Source: Nemophila menziesii (lineage: Eukaryota; Streptophyta; Magnoliopsida; Boraginales; Hydrophyllaceae). Taken from it: 64,000 nucleotides of DNA. Below are positions 1-11,900 of this stretch, piece by piece. The stretch covers positions 65,844,899 through 65,908,898 of the forward strand of contig JARWIR010000001.1 in assembly GCA_029959085.1 (NCBI GenBank), in the 5' to 3' direction. The notes below the pieces were generated by a model, which was not told the DNA's origin, ran no database searches, and saw only the letters and a program-made list of their open reading frames with translations. A program made the position numbers and the translations under genes. Every line of letters starts with the position of its first letter. Positions within the stretch are counted from its first letter, which is position 1.

Positions 1-2912
1 ATAAAGTGATGACGGATTTCTATGTGTTTCGTTCTAGAGTGTTGAATAGGATTTTTGGTAAGATTGATAGCACTAGTGTTATCACAACGAATGGGAACAC
101 AATCATACTCTAGGCCAAAATCTAGTAAGGTTTGTTTCATCCAAAGAATTTGAATCACACAATTTCCGGCCGCAACATATTCGGCTTCGGCCGTGGATAA
201 AGCAACACTATTTTGTTTTCTACTAGACCAAGAAACAAGGGATTGACCTAAGAATTGGCAACTTCCACTAGTACTCTTCCTATCAAGTCTACAACCGGCA
301 TAATCGGCATCCGAATAACCTATTAGTTCAAAAGAGGTAAATCTTGGGTACCAAAGTCCTAGACTTAGGGTTCCTTTCAAATACCTAAAAATACGCTTAA
401 CGGCACTAAGATGAGATTCCTTAGGAGAGGATTGAAATCTAGCACAAAGACACACGGAGAACATAATATCGGGCCTAGAAGCGGTTAAATAAAGTAAGCT
501 ACCAATCATACCTCGATATGTTTTCTCATCAACATCCTTACCATCTTCATCTTTGTCTAATTTTGTGGATGTGCTCATTGGAGTTCCAATTTCCTTTGCA
601 TCTTCAAGTCCAAATTTTTTGATCAATTCTTTTGTGTATTTGGCTTGATTTACAAAGATCCCATCCTTCATTTGCTTGATTTGAAGTCCAAGAAAGTAAT
701 TCAATTCTCCCATCATGCTCATCTCAAATTCCTTATGCATGCTTTTAGAAAAATTCTCACAAAGATTTTCATTAGTAGCACCAAATATTATATCATCCAC
801 ATAAATTTGAACAAGAAGGATATCTTTTGAAGACCTTTTTATAAATAAAGTGGAGTCAATATTTCCTCGTTTAAAACCATCTTCTAATAAAAATTTGCTT
901 AAACGTTCATACCAAGCACGAGGTGCTTGTTTTAAACCATATAAAGCTTTTGAAAGTTTAAAAACATGATTTGGAAATTTTGGATCTTCAAAACCCGGTG
1001 GTTGTTTAACAAAAACTTCCTCATCTATAAAACCATTTAAAAAAGCACTTTTGACATCCATTTGGTAAAGTTTAAAATTCATATAACAAGCAAAAGCAAG
1101 AAACATACGAATAGATTCAAGTCTAGCTACCGGAGCAAAAGTTTCATCGAAATCAATACCTTCCTCTTGATTGTATCCTTGAGCAACTAACCTTGCTTTA
1201 TTTCTAGTGATAATACCGGTGTCATTGAGCTTGTTGCGAAACACCCACTTTGTGCCAATGATAGTAGGGCCAATTGGTTTCTCAATTAATGTCCAAACTT
1301 TACTACGCTCAAATTGATTTAATTCCTCATGCATAGCGTTTATCCAATGATCATCTAGCAAGGCTTCTTTAATATTCTTGGGCTCAATTTGAGATAAGAA
1401 TGCTTGATGAGCACATAGAGCAATTATACGAGAACGAGTGGTAACACCTTCATTTGGATCACCTAGAATTAATTCACTTGGGTGATCTTTGATGTTTTTC
1501 CAACACTTTGGTAAATCCGTACTAGCTTCATTTGAGAGTTGACCATTTTCCTTAAGAGATTCATCATGAGATTTTAATTCTTGAGTAGGAGATTCTAAAG
1601 GTTGATCTTGTGGAGTATCTTCATGTAAATCAACATCTACTACTTTCTTGATACAAAAAGGATTAGTCTCATCAAAGTCAACATGCATAGATTCCTCAAT
1701 GGTACGAGTACGTTTATTGAAAATGCGATAGGCTTTTCCCTTAGTGGAATAACCAAGAAAAATACCTTCATCCGATTTAGCATCAAATTTGCCCAAATAA
1801 TCCCTAGTGTTTAAGATAAAACATTTGCACCCAAAAACACGAAAATAAGCAATAGTTGGTGGTCTACCATTCCAAAGCTCATAAGGGGTTTTCTTAATAA
1901 GGGTTCTAATTAGAACTCTATTTAACACATAACAAGCCGTATGAACGGCTTCACCCCAAAAGTATGTAGGCAAGCTATGTTCTTTTAGCATTGTCCTTGC
2001 CATTTCTTGTAGAGTTCGGTTTTTCCTTTCCACTACCCCATTTTGTTGGGGAGTTCTAGGAGCCGAAAAATTATGCTCAATCCCAAATTCATCACAAAAA
2101 TGCACAAAAGGAGAATTCACATATTCACTACCATTATCACTACGAATGCATGTAATAGAGTAGCCTTTCTCATTTTGCACCTTTCTACAAAGTTTTGCAA
2201 ATTCATTGAAGGCTTGATTTTTTAAAGCAAGGAACATCACCCATGTATATCTAGTGAAATCATCAACAACAACAAAGACATATCTAGATCCTCCTAGACT
2301 AGTGACATCAACGGGACCAAAAAGATCCATATGCAATAATTGAAGTGGCCTAACGGTGATGACCTTATTTATGGATTTAAAAGATGAACGATGTTGTTTA
2401 CCAAGTTGACATGCATCACATAATTTATCTTTATCAAACTTATAAATAGGCAAACCAACAACAAGATTTTTTCTAGACAATTTTGAAATCAAATCCATGC
2501 TAGCATGTCCTAAACATCTATGCCAAAGCCAACTATCATTAACCACGGATAAGCATTTAATACGTTGACACATAAGACTCTCAAGATCAACAACAAAAAC
2601 ATTATCCGATCTTTTTGCAATAAAAATAGTATCTAACTCATCATTTTTGAAAACAATGCATCTAGATGCTTCAAATTTAACACTATAACCAACATCACAA
2701 AGTTGACTTATACTAAGCAAGTTAAAAGAAAGACCCTCAACAAGCAAAACATTTGAGATAAGTAAAGAATTCATATTACCAATGTTACCTTTACCCAAAA
2801 CGCGTTTTTTAGTATTGTCGGCAAAAGTAACTCTATCACCTTTTGTTTTATATAGATGTGTAAATAATGATGGGTTCCCGGTCATGTGTCTTGAGCATCC
2901 ACTATCAAGGAG
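1..2912 (-). CDS. pol: copia pol polyprotein, partial
   Basis: This is the polyprotein cleaved into protease, integrase, RT and RNase H for retrotransposition. Reading leftwards from 2912 one sees the protease active site [12 protein letters not shown], a GAG-pre-integrase/zinc-finger segment (about 2590-2400), the integrase core with LLHMDLFGP, the RT with the catalytic box [12 protein letters not shown] (about 800), and RNase H with [10 protein letters not shown]. The frame at 2912 is the same as at base 3. The stretches I translated show no internal stop or net frameshift, so pol may be largely intact up to the window edge. A TAG at 2913-2915 sits just before the protease motif, where a Trp codon is usual. 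It is either a degenerating point mutation or a gag-pol boundary stop. Gag is in a different frame. Confidence 0.85.
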
Positions 2913-2959
2913 CTATATATTTTGCTTCTTGATGCTCAATCCCTACACACAAAAATAAT

Positions 2960-4753
2960 TTAGGCTTTAGGTACCCAATTTGGTTTGGGTCCATGAGGGT
3001 TAGTGGATTTTCTTTTTATAGCCCATATAGGCCTTTTCCAAAGTGGCACAAGAGATCCCAAATCCAATAATTTACGATAGTAACAATGAGATGCATCATG
3101 ACCAAGTTTTTCACAATAGGTGCAAGTGATAGAAGATTTTGAAGAAGATGGAATTGCATTTGAAATTTTTGATTTTACAAAAACATTTTTTAAGAGTTTT
3201 TGTTTAGTTGATGGATCATATCCAACACCACTTTTTTCAAAATCCATTTTTTGAGAACCTAAAATCAAATCCAAGTTTTCTTGCCCACTTGTAAATTTTA
3301 AAATAATAACATTTTGATCAACAATCTTTTTCTCCAACAAAGCTTTTTCTTCCAAAAGATTTTTCTCAATAAGATGAAGTTTCTCATTTTCATCTATACA
3401 TTCATCACAAAGATTTTGACAATCGTCCAAAGCTTTCAAAACCTCTTTAGTTCTATTTCTCTCAATTTCTAAATCTTTTGTTAAAACTTTGTTTGTTTCA
3501 ATAGAGTTTAAAAAATCATTGTAAAGAGAATCAAATGCCTCATGAATATCTTGCTCACTAGCATCATCATTAGATAAAGAAAGTTTAGATTTAGGAGTTA
3601 CCTCATCATGATTTGCCATAAAGGCAAAGTGAGTTGAACCGGCATCATCATCCCAAGAAGTATCTTCATCACTTTCAAGTTTTCCCATAAAAGCAACAAG
3701 ATTAACATTCTCATTATCACTTTCTTCTTCATCCAAATTTTGAGTATCCCAAGTGATATTAGCATGCATTGCTCTCTTAGGTTTCTCCTTTTGAAGAAGA
3801 GGACAATAGGTTTTGATGTGACCAACTTTCTTGCAATGATAGCAAGTGGGTTCATCTTGTTTGATAGCTCTAACATTCTTCTTATAAGGTGTGGAAGAAC
3901 TTCCTTTCTTGGCAAAGCGTTTGTATCTCATGAATTTTTTCATATCTCTTGCCAACATAGCTACTCCTTCATCTTCACTAGTTTCTTCTTCATGTGAATT
4001 TTCTTCTTCTTCACTTTCCTTCCTTTCTTTTCGTTCTTTCAACTTGGTACTCAAGGCATGGAAGGCAATGGATTTCTTAATCTTCTTCTCCTCATCATCT
4101 CTTATCTTTTCTTCTTCAAGCACAAGCTCTTCCGTCATGAGGTTGCAAATGAGTTCATGAACCGTCATTTTTGAAAGATCTTTAGTGTCTCTTATAGAGT
4201 TGATTTTTGATTTGTATTTCTTTGGAAGAGCAAATAAGACTTTTCGGCATTGTTCTTTGTTGGTGTACTCTTGACCAAGAGTCTTCAAGGTGTTGACAAT
4301 GTTAGAAAATCTTTGATGCATAGCATTTAAGGCTTCATCGGGCTCCATACGAAATAGCTCGTATTTGGTGATGAAAAGACCAATCTTAGTTTCCTTAACA
4401 TCTTCCGTTCCTTGATATGATAGCTCCAAGAGTTGCCACATTTCATGAGCCGAATTGCATTCACTTACTCTAGCATATTCTGTGACACTTAAACCATTGA
4501 TGAGTATGTTCATAGCTTTGTTGTTTTTGGTGAGTTTAACTATGTCTTGAGCATTGTAAGCATCTTCATCTTTCTCCTCCGTTTGACTACCATCAACGTA
4601 AGGAATGTAAGGACCCTTCTTGATAGCAAGCCACAAAAAGTAATCGATTCCTTTGACATGAATCTCCATTTTCTTTTTCCATCCAAAGTAATCTTTTCCT
4701 ACAAAAAGCGGAGGTCTAGTAGAACATGAACCTTCCGGTTGATTAGAATCCAT
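2960..4753 (-). CDS. gag: copia Gag, 597 aa
   Basis: This is the capsid/nucleocapsid protein of the copia element. The start is a real ATG at 4753. The N-terminal third carries the copia gag fold: RPPLFVGKDYFGWKKKM near residue 14, then a helical UBN2-like core to about residue 215. A CCHC zinc knuckle (CYHCKKVGHIKTYC) lies near residue 308. An acidic, coiled-coil-prone middle follows, then a second CCHC-like knuckle (CTYCEKLGHDASHC) near residue 548. The two-knuckle layout and the end GPKPNWVPKA fit Sirevirus Gags. The frame is open throughout, unlike the older elements nearby. Function is inferred from family membership. Confidence 0.88.
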   Translation of the reverse strand: MDSNQPEGSCSTRPPLFVGKDYFGWKKKMEIHVKGIDYFLWLAIKKGPYIPYVDGSQTEEKDEDAYNAQDIVKLTKNNKAMNILINGLSVTEYARVSECNSAHEMWQLLELSYQGTEDVKETKIGLFITKYELFRMEPDEALNAMHQRFSNIVNTLKTLGQEYTNKEQCRKVLFALPKKYKSKINSIRDTKDLSKMTVHELICNLMTEELVLEEEKIRDDEEKKIKKSIAFHALSTKLKERKERKESEEEENSHEEETSEDEGVAMLARDMKKFMRYKRFAKKGSSSTPYKKNVRAIKQDEPTCYHCKKVGHIKTYCPLLQKEKPKRAMHANITWDTQNLDEEESDNENVNLVAFMGKLESDEDTSWDDDAGSTHFAFMANHDEVTPKSKLSLSNDDASEQDIHEAFDSLYNDFLNSIETNKVLTKDLEIERNRTKEVLKALDDCQNLCDECIDENEKLHLIEKNLLEEKALLEKKIVDQNVIILKFTSGQENLDLILGSQKMDFEKSGVGYDPSTKQKLLKNVFVKSKISNAIPSSSKSSITCTYCEKLGHDASHCYYRKLLDLGSLVPLWKRPIWAIKRKSTNPHGPKPNWVPKA

Positions 4754-4794
4754 ATCGTATTAACTCTAGAAACGACTAAGTACAATAGAGCTAG

Positions 4795-4806
4795 GCTCGG
4801 ATACCA
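4795..4806 (-). promoter_or_regulatory. copia primer-binding site (initiator Met-tRNA type)
   Basis: On the minus strand the bases read TGGTATCCGAGC. This is one mismatch from the usual copia primer-binding site TGGTATCAGAGC, complementary to initiator tRNA-Met. It lies two bases inside the inferred end of the 5' LTR and upstream of gag, which is the correct place. Confidence 0.8.
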
Positions 4807-4808
4807 AT

Positions 4809-5879
4809 TGATATTCTATATGCGTCCTAGAAGGGGGGTTGAATAGGACAATGGAAATTAATCGGCTAATTTTATTTCAAGTAAATAAAATTAAAAGCTA
4901 ATTTGAATCCTATTGTTTTAGCAAACTAAATAGTTAAGAATTATATAATCCTAAAAGACAATATTATCAAACTATTCATGTAAGCATTTTATCAAGCATA
5001 TAGAGTGCGGAAAAGTAAAGAGAGTAGGGATAGAAAGATACACAACGATGTATAGTGGTTCGGTTTCCCTACATCCACTACCTAAGGAAGCCTCCTTAGG
5101 ATTTGCAAGATTCTCAACTAATCTTCGTAACTCTTTAACCCGGGTGAGATTACAAACCCATTACAACCACTTCAAAAACCTTGAAGGAAATACACTTGTG
5201 TTATCACCAACACAAGGAACCAAGTATAGAACCTATACTCACACTACTCTCTTAATTTATTACAAGAACTAAGAGGAAAGGAAAAGTGTTTAGGGGTGTT
5301 ATAATAGCTTGAACTAAACTCCTAAATGAGTGGATATAAACTAAGTAGCTTGAGGAATGAATATGAATTGAATGCTCCTTTGAAACCTTCTTGAATGATA
5401 ATATTAATTGCTCTTAAGATTGGTAGATGGAAGGGATGAGTTGTGTCTTGAATGAGCTTCAATTTATAGCTAAAATAAGCTTCCAACGGTCAAAAGGCTT
5501 CTCTCTAACGGATATATTTAAACTCCAACGGATATAAGCTTTGTCCTCTTCTAATAGTGCAGAAACCCTTTCTTGCGGTGTACCGCGGGTATGGTCCGGT
5601 GCACCGCAAAATCCCTCGTCTTGATTTCATAGCAAACTGACGGGCTACCCTATGCACCGTGTTCCTGGTCCGCGCCTCAGTCTGGTGTACCGCACTTTTT
5701 CTTAGCTTACTGGTCGGACTAGCCTATGCACCGCGCCTTTGGTCCGTGGTACTGCGGTGTACCGCAGCTCTTGTCCGGTGTACCGCGACGCTGTTCTTTT
5801 GAAGCTCAAGCTTAAGATCAAAGAATTAAAGACAACTAATCTAATGAGGGGTTTTGGAAAACCTTTAAAAGTGATACCA
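4809..5879 (-). repeat. copia 5' LTR
   Basis: The left boundary is the TGATATTC at 4809 next to the primer-binding site. The right boundary is inferred from a matching inverted end (GTGATACCA, ending 5879). The partner LTR is outside the window, so the length (about 1.07 kb) cannot be verified. The short open frame at 5048-5272 is a leader or chance ORF, with no recognised product. The distal quarter contains a strongly GC-rich palindromic block, described separately. Confidence 0.6.
5566..5795. repeat. GC-rich palindromic block in copia LTR
   Basis: In an otherwise AT-rich LTR, this block repeats short self-complementary units around GGTGYACCG. GCGGTGTACCGC occurs at 5575-5586 and 5754-5765. 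CCGGTGCACCGC is at 5596-5607. Variants such as CTATGCACCG occur twice. TGGTCCG recurs between them. Similar units occur in the spacer of Athila element B (24250-24595). This suggests a regulatory or structural module rather than coding sequence. Confidence 0.7.
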
Positions 5880-5944
5880 AATGAATTTTAGTTTAAATGA
5901 TGATTTGTCGAATATTAAAACGGGAATAAAAACAAGGTGAGGCT

Positions 5945-6011
5945 AACAAACTTGACATCTAATTAATTACCATATATATTTAAATCTTCACAATTAATAA
6001 ATAATTAAACC
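5945..6011 (-). repeat. Fragment of Athila C 3' LTR, left of the LINE
   Basis: The run TCTAATTAATTACCATATATA through AATAATTAAACC aligns with the same segment in the minus-orientation LTR of element B (about 21680-21735) and with the reverse complement of element A's LTR (about 15330-15370). The copia element truncates it on the left and the LINE interrupts it on the right. It continues at 12611. Confidence 0.8.
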
Positions 6012-6197
6012 ACATGCAATATTTGCAATAATATTTTTTAGTTTTAGCTTATAAAATTCGCTCTCTCATTTTCCGGTTTTGTCTTTGGTTGACCAATGTC
6101 ATTCTGGTGGTTGAATTTGGATTTTACTTCCTTTTCTTAATCATTTCTTTCCTATTCTATTTCACCCCTTTCCTTTTGGGCTTGTAACGGTAATATC

Positions 6198-8781
6198 ATG
6201 GCGGATAGGGGGAGGCTGCCGCCGCCCCAACCACCGGAAATGGGTGGAAATTTCACGGTAGCTAGAAGAGGATGACATCATCGATCAGCCTCTCTCTCTT
6301 CCACCCCAAACCGAACAATTGTGTCTTCCAAAGAACACGAGAACAGCGTCAAGAAACTCTCTTCCAAGATACTCAAATTGTTCGCCAACCCAGCCCAGAA
6401 AACATAGCGTCAAGAAACTCTCTTCCAAGAGACTCAAATTGTTCGCCAACCCAGCCCAGAAAACATCAACCAAAAGCCCGATTGCTGAGATTGCTTCCGC
6501 CGCAGGGGGTGGGGGTCTGAGGGGTTCGAAAAAGTCATTCAATTACCCCGATAGGGATGAATTGTCTCCAATAATTGATGGTGGAAATTCAAAATTAGTG
6601 GAGAAATTTTCTAAGCCGATAGCAGCAGACTCTGTAACGGATTTAACGGGTTCATCAACTGGGTTGGAAGTCATTGCACACGCTAGCAACATAATCCAAA
6701 ATCCAACCTATGCTGCTGAGGAATCTGATTACCTAGCACCAAATAGAAGTAACTTGGATATGTTGGTTCAAAATGCTATCACTGTAACGGAAACTTCACA
6801 ACAATCAAATTCTACCAAAACAGGTATGTTGCTTATTTCTGATTCGAGACCTACTGACTTGGGAATGAGTTATGCAGGTTTGGAAGGGCGGGTACCGCTC
6901 GGGGAGAAGTCAGAACTCGAGGGGAAAGACAGGATGCTACTGAAACTAAACTCTCTTATATTGCTGCTACTCTTAATTCAAAAAGTAATTCTGAGGACAT
7001 TGTTCGTGGAAGAAGTAACTCGCCAATTGAGCCACCAATGGGGAGTCAGAAGACTCTTAAACAGTCTGCTTCTAGTGAGGGCCAGGTGGATCGGTATGGA
7101 ATGATTATCGATGTACCTTAGGAGGATACTTCATGCCCTCAACTAATTCGAATCGCGGAACAAAAACGAAAAAGGGTGCAAGGTATGGCAACGTTCTCTA
7201 ATTATCAAATTGTTAGGCTATTCAGTGGGTTTTAAATATCTACTTAATAAACTAACTCAAATTTGGGCCTCGAAAGCACACATGGACCTTGTAGAGGTGG
7301 GGTTTGGGTATTTTATGGAAAATTTTATTAATATAGAGGACTACAATAAGGCCCTCGGGGGAGGTCCTTGGATGATTCTTGACAAGTACCTCATTGTACG
7401 CGAGTGGGATCCCTATTTCATGCCTCACGACGCCCCGATTATCAAAACCACGGTGTAGGTTCGTTTTCCGTGGCTTCCCCTCATAAACTAAACGGATGAA
7501 TTTCTTACGGCACTAGGTATTATCTTGGGCAAAATGATTCGGGTTGACCCGTTCACTAGGTCGAGAGCAAGAGGCCAATTCGCTAGGATAGCCGTGGAGG
7601 TAGACTTGGAGAAACCCTTCATATCGATAATCCGTATAGGTGATCACCTACAAAAGGTAGAGTATGAAGGGCTACATGCGATTTGTTTCAATTGTGGTAG
7701 ATTTGGTCATACCAGAGATAACTGTACTGGGGATAACGAGCCTTCTAGAAAAGAGTCGGAGGTAATAGATGCACAGAGGTCCAACTTTCCACTCGAAAGA
7801 GATGTTGAAAAGCCTGCAATAATATACGGGGATCGGATGGTTGTGGATAGAAGTATGGGTAGACCACGGACTAAAAGTAATCAGCAACAGGAACAGAGTA
7901 TGTCTAATGTTCGGAACGCGGTCAACACAAGAGGGTATGCCACACCAAACAAGAAGAAAGCTGGGGTCCAAAATGGTAAGTCTATGGGCTCAAAGTATGA
8001 GATTTTAATTGGTGAACCAAGTGGAGAACAGAACCAAGAAAAGGAGCTCATCCCGACAGTGGGTGAGGTAAGAGAGAGGATGGAAAAGAATTTGAATCAG
8101 GTTGGGAGTAGAGGAACAAATCACAATGTTTTCGAGTTAGTAAGTGACAAACTAGAAGAGGGATTTTTCAACGCGGAAAAATTGAGAGTCAAAGATGGGG
8201 AGAAGGTGGGGCCTGCGCCTAAGAGAAAGGAAAAAAAGAAAAACAAAAAAGATGATAAAATGAGGTTGGGAAAGTCGGGCTTAAATGGAGAGGATCAAAG
8301 TGAGCAACCTGGTACGGACACAAACACAGTAATGGTCGAAGAGTGGGATGAGGATATGGGAGCTTCTAGGCTCAGGGAAGTGGGGCGTGACTCGAGTGAG
8401 AAGTCGGCAAGTGTGGATCATTCGGGAACAGTAAATAATAGCAGAAGAGTAGGAACAAGTCCTGTGAGCCGAGAATCAAAGTTGCAGCCCCAGGAAGTTT
8501 GCCTTGCTGCAGATTCACGAGGAGCTGCAGAAAACGATGTAAGCTTGACTTCCAACAGCTTTAATAGCCTCGGGAATGAGACCAGAGGTAATCTGAAATA
8601 TCCCATTAGTCCCTCGAACAAACACAGAGATTGGAAGGAGGGGGAACGAGCACTTAAAGATTTTTTTGCGGATAAACCAAATGCTCCAGGTTACAAATAT
8701 TTTTTTCTTGATGGACCGGATACTGAATCGCCGTCAAGGGAAGTCATCGAGCGTGGATCGGTGGATTTGATCATGTCCTAA
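6198..8781 (+). pseudogene. LINE ORF1 (nucleic-acid-binding Gag-like protein), broken
   Basis: ORF1 chaperones LINE RNA. The start is the ATG at 6198 (MADRGRLPPPQPP). An in-frame TGA at 6273 and a 61-bp tandem duplication (6346-6467) break the N-terminus. A further frame change lies near 6890-7200. The DUF4283 domain is readable at about 7200-7520 (LLGYSVGF, GGGPWMILDKYLIVREWDP), with a stop at 7456 and another near 7490. A CCHC-type knuckle (CFNCGRFGHTRDNC) is at about 7684-7725. A long basic, low-complexity C-terminus runs open to 8781. The longest intact piece is 7525-8781. It cannot make a full protein. Confidence 0.85.
6346..6467 (+). repeat. 61-bp tandem duplication inside LINE ORF1
   Basis: Unit 1 (6346-6406) and unit 2 (6407-6467) differ at only a couple of bases. 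Sixty-one is not a multiple of three, so the second copy is read in another frame. The peptide SVKKLSSK is in the start-codon frame in the first unit and in the +1 frame in the second. Confidence 0.9.
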
Positions 8782-8901
8782 AATGCCACGGGTTCTTCCG
8801 TTTGAGCGGGGTTATTTCTCAATTTTCCTTTTATATATTTTATATCGGATACATCTGTTTTTTGTAATGGGAATTGGTCTTCGGCCACCCAACCAGTTAA
8901 T

Positions 8902-11900
8902 GTGCGTTTTTGGAATTGTAAAGGTTATAATAGTGCAGGTTTTCGAAGGACTTTCAATGATCTCCGGCTCAGTCATAAGCTGCTTCTAGCAATTGTGGCA
9001 GGGACCAAGGCTGCAGGCTCAGAAGCTACTAAAATTATTCAGTTTCTCCAAATGACAAAATCGCTAAGAGTTGAAGCGGTGTGCTTCTCAGGAGGGATAT
9101 GGTTGATGTGGAATAATGATGATATCGAAGTCCAAATTTTATCGGCTAGTAAACAGGTTATAAATGTTCGGATTTCTAGAAACTCATGTATTTCTTGGAT
9201 TCTTTATGCAGTTTATGCGAGTCCGAAAGCTTGAATTAGAGACTATCTTTGGGATGCTTTGGAAGAGGCTTTAGGTACAATTAGCGAACCGTGGTTAGTA
9301 ATTGGGGACTTCAATCAAGTAGGGGTCCCGGAGGATGTATCAGGGGACGAGGTGGCAGTGACGCGGCATATGGTAAAATTCGAGCGGTGGAGAGATAATT
9401 GTGGGTTAGAGGATCTGAGATTTAGCATACCTAGGTTCACTTGGAGTGACTCGTGGAATATAGGATTGAGACTTTTAAAAAGACTGGACAGAGCTTATGT
9501 TAACCGGCATTAGATCGAGACTTTTGGGTTTATAGAAACAGTCAACCTTCCTCGCGTACATTCAGATCATGCTGCTATACTTGTTAATTTGGTTAAGAGA
9601 GTGGTAACAGAAGATATTTCGATTTGAGTCTGCTTGGTGTCTTCATGAGGGATTCAGAGATTTGGTAGCTAATAGTTGGGTTCAAAACGAGAGATCATTC
9701 GAGGAGAATATTAATTGTGTTCGAAGAGATATTCAGGTTTGGAAGCGAGAAGCGTTTGCAGATATCTTTAAGCGGTAGAAGAGACTTATTGCAAGATTAT
9801 CGGGTATTCAGAAGGCGCTTCAAGTATCATACAATTCATCTTTAGTGGACTTGGAAAAGAGACTTCGCATGGAATTCGAGAGTACGTTAGAGCAAGAGGA
9901 AGCATTATGGTTTCAAAGAGCTCATACTGATCGAGTTAATTCGGGAGAAAGAAATACAGAATACTACCATAGGGTCGCGCAAGTTAAGAAAAACAAAGGA
10001 GGAGAGTTACGAATTCGTAATGGGGAGCATGAGTGGATAGATGATAGCAATATGGCACGAGAATGGGTTCGAGACTTCTTTAAGAACCTTTTCTGAATTA
10101 CAGAGGGCGAGATGGGCAGTTTTTCATTACCTCAAGTTCAAAGTTTTGAGGAGGGGGATATTGAGACACTTAGTGGAGAAATTTCCGAAGAGGAGGTTCG
10201 TTTAGCCGTTTTTCAGATGGATCCGTATAAAGCTCCCGGCCCGGATGGGATGACAACCGGCTTCTACCAGAATTGTTGGGAGATTGTTGGTGCAAATGTT
10301 TCAGAAATGATTAGGAGTGCACTTAGTAGTGGTCGCTTCCCGAAGGAGGTCTTAGGAACTCTTATTCATCTCATTCCTAAGATAGGGAGTCCGGAATACA
10401 TGTCTCAGTTCAGGCCTATAAGTCTTATAAATGTTTGTTACAAGATCAGCATGAAAGTGTTAGTTAAACGAATGCGACCCATCCTAGCAAAGTATATTGA
10501 CCGTTTCAGAGTAGCTTTTTACCGCATCATTCGACTATAGATAATGTGGTCTTAGTTAGCGAAGTGGATCATTTCTTCCATCATACGAAAGGGAAGAAGG
10601 GGTTCATGTCCATAAAAGTAGACCTCGCGAAAACTTATGATAAAGTGATGTGGGACTTTATTTGCGAGTCTCTTGAGTCACTAGGGGTGCCTAGAAAGTG
10701 GATTGCACTAATTATGCATGGTATGAGCAATAATGAATTAAGCGTATTATGGAGAGGTGTTCCGTTACCGTCATTCAAACCAGTGAAGGGAATCCGACAA
10801 GGCGACCCCATCTCTCCTTATCTATTCCTTATTTGTATGGAGCGCCTCTCGATTCTTATCCAGAGACAAGTAGAGGCTAGAGAGTGGCAACCTATTCGAC
10901 TTAACTCAGGGGGGTTACCAATCTCTCATATTTTCTTTGCTGATGACCTTGTACTATTTTCGGAGGCTTCCACTCATAATCTTGTTATTTTGCTGGATAC
11001 CTTCTGTAAAGACGCAGGACAAAATATTAGCAAGGAAAAGTCGATAATTTATTTCTTCGGAAATGTCGAGGAAGAAGTGGCTTCGGACATTACGTTAAGG
11101 AGTGGTTACAGAAGGAGCGAAGGGCTGGGGAAATATCTTGGAGTACCCATCCTTTCGGCAAGAAGATCGAGAGGGTTCTATGGAGAAATCATTTCTAAGC
11201 TTCAAGGAAAACTCGCGAAATAGAAAGGAAATACTCTCTCCTTGGCAAGTCGAATTACGTTATCACAATCTGTTCTAAGTGCTTCACCACTTTATGTTAT
11301 GCAAGTTGAGAGATTACCGGTTTATGTTTGTCAAGAAATAGATAAAGTTCGTAAGGAATTTATTTGGGGTATTACAGAGGAGCAAAAACACATCAATTGG
11401 ATAGCTTGGAGGAATTTATGCAAGCCTAAGGCTTTGGGGGGTCTTGGACTTCGAGCGGCTGAAGAAATGAACACAACATTAATAGGGAAACTGGGTTGGA
11501 AGATGTTTCATGAGGATAATCAGTTATGGGTTATTGTCATGAGACAAAAATATTTCAAATCACTTTATTTTCATTATAAATCTAGAGCGTGGGATTCGAG
11601 AATGAGTAGAACCATCGCGGACGGTATTGCAGTAGTTAGACGGGGATCCCGATGGTTCATGTATAATGGAATGGAGGTGGGCTTTTGGTTGGATATTTGG
11701 GTGGGGGATTGTCCGTTGATTGATTGTGTTATTGGGACAGTGGATATATCTGATAAATATAGAAAGGTCAGTGAGTATTTATTGGATGGTGGTGGGTGGG
11801 ATTGGGATCAATTTCAATCCCTACTACCCCATTCAGAGCTTTTAAAAATTACGGGTATTACAGTTCATCAGGATTTGGAAGACAAAGACAGACTGTCTTG

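Larger units (their letters stand above)
1..5879 (-). mobile_element. Ty1/copia retrotransposon, Sirevirus-like, cut by left window edge
   Basis: On the minus strand the order is 5' LTR, primer-binding site, gag, then pol (protease, integrase, reverse transcriptase, RNase H), which is the Ty1/copia order. The RT and RNase H wording (for example [20 protein letters not shown] read from the reverse strand) is typical of the SIRE/Sirevirus lineage. The 3' part, including any env-like ORF, polypurine tract and 3' LTR, lies left of base 1. It appears to be inserted in the 3' LTR of the older Athila element C, because C's LTR sequence resumes at about 5945. The exact right end is uncertain. I favour 5879, where the terminal bases mirror those at 4809, but it could extend to about 5945. 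Confidence 0.85.

Noticed and set aside
645..2225. Plus-strand frames at 645-830 and 2043-2225
   Set aside because: Antisense shadows of the copia pol, which reads cleanly on the minus strand.
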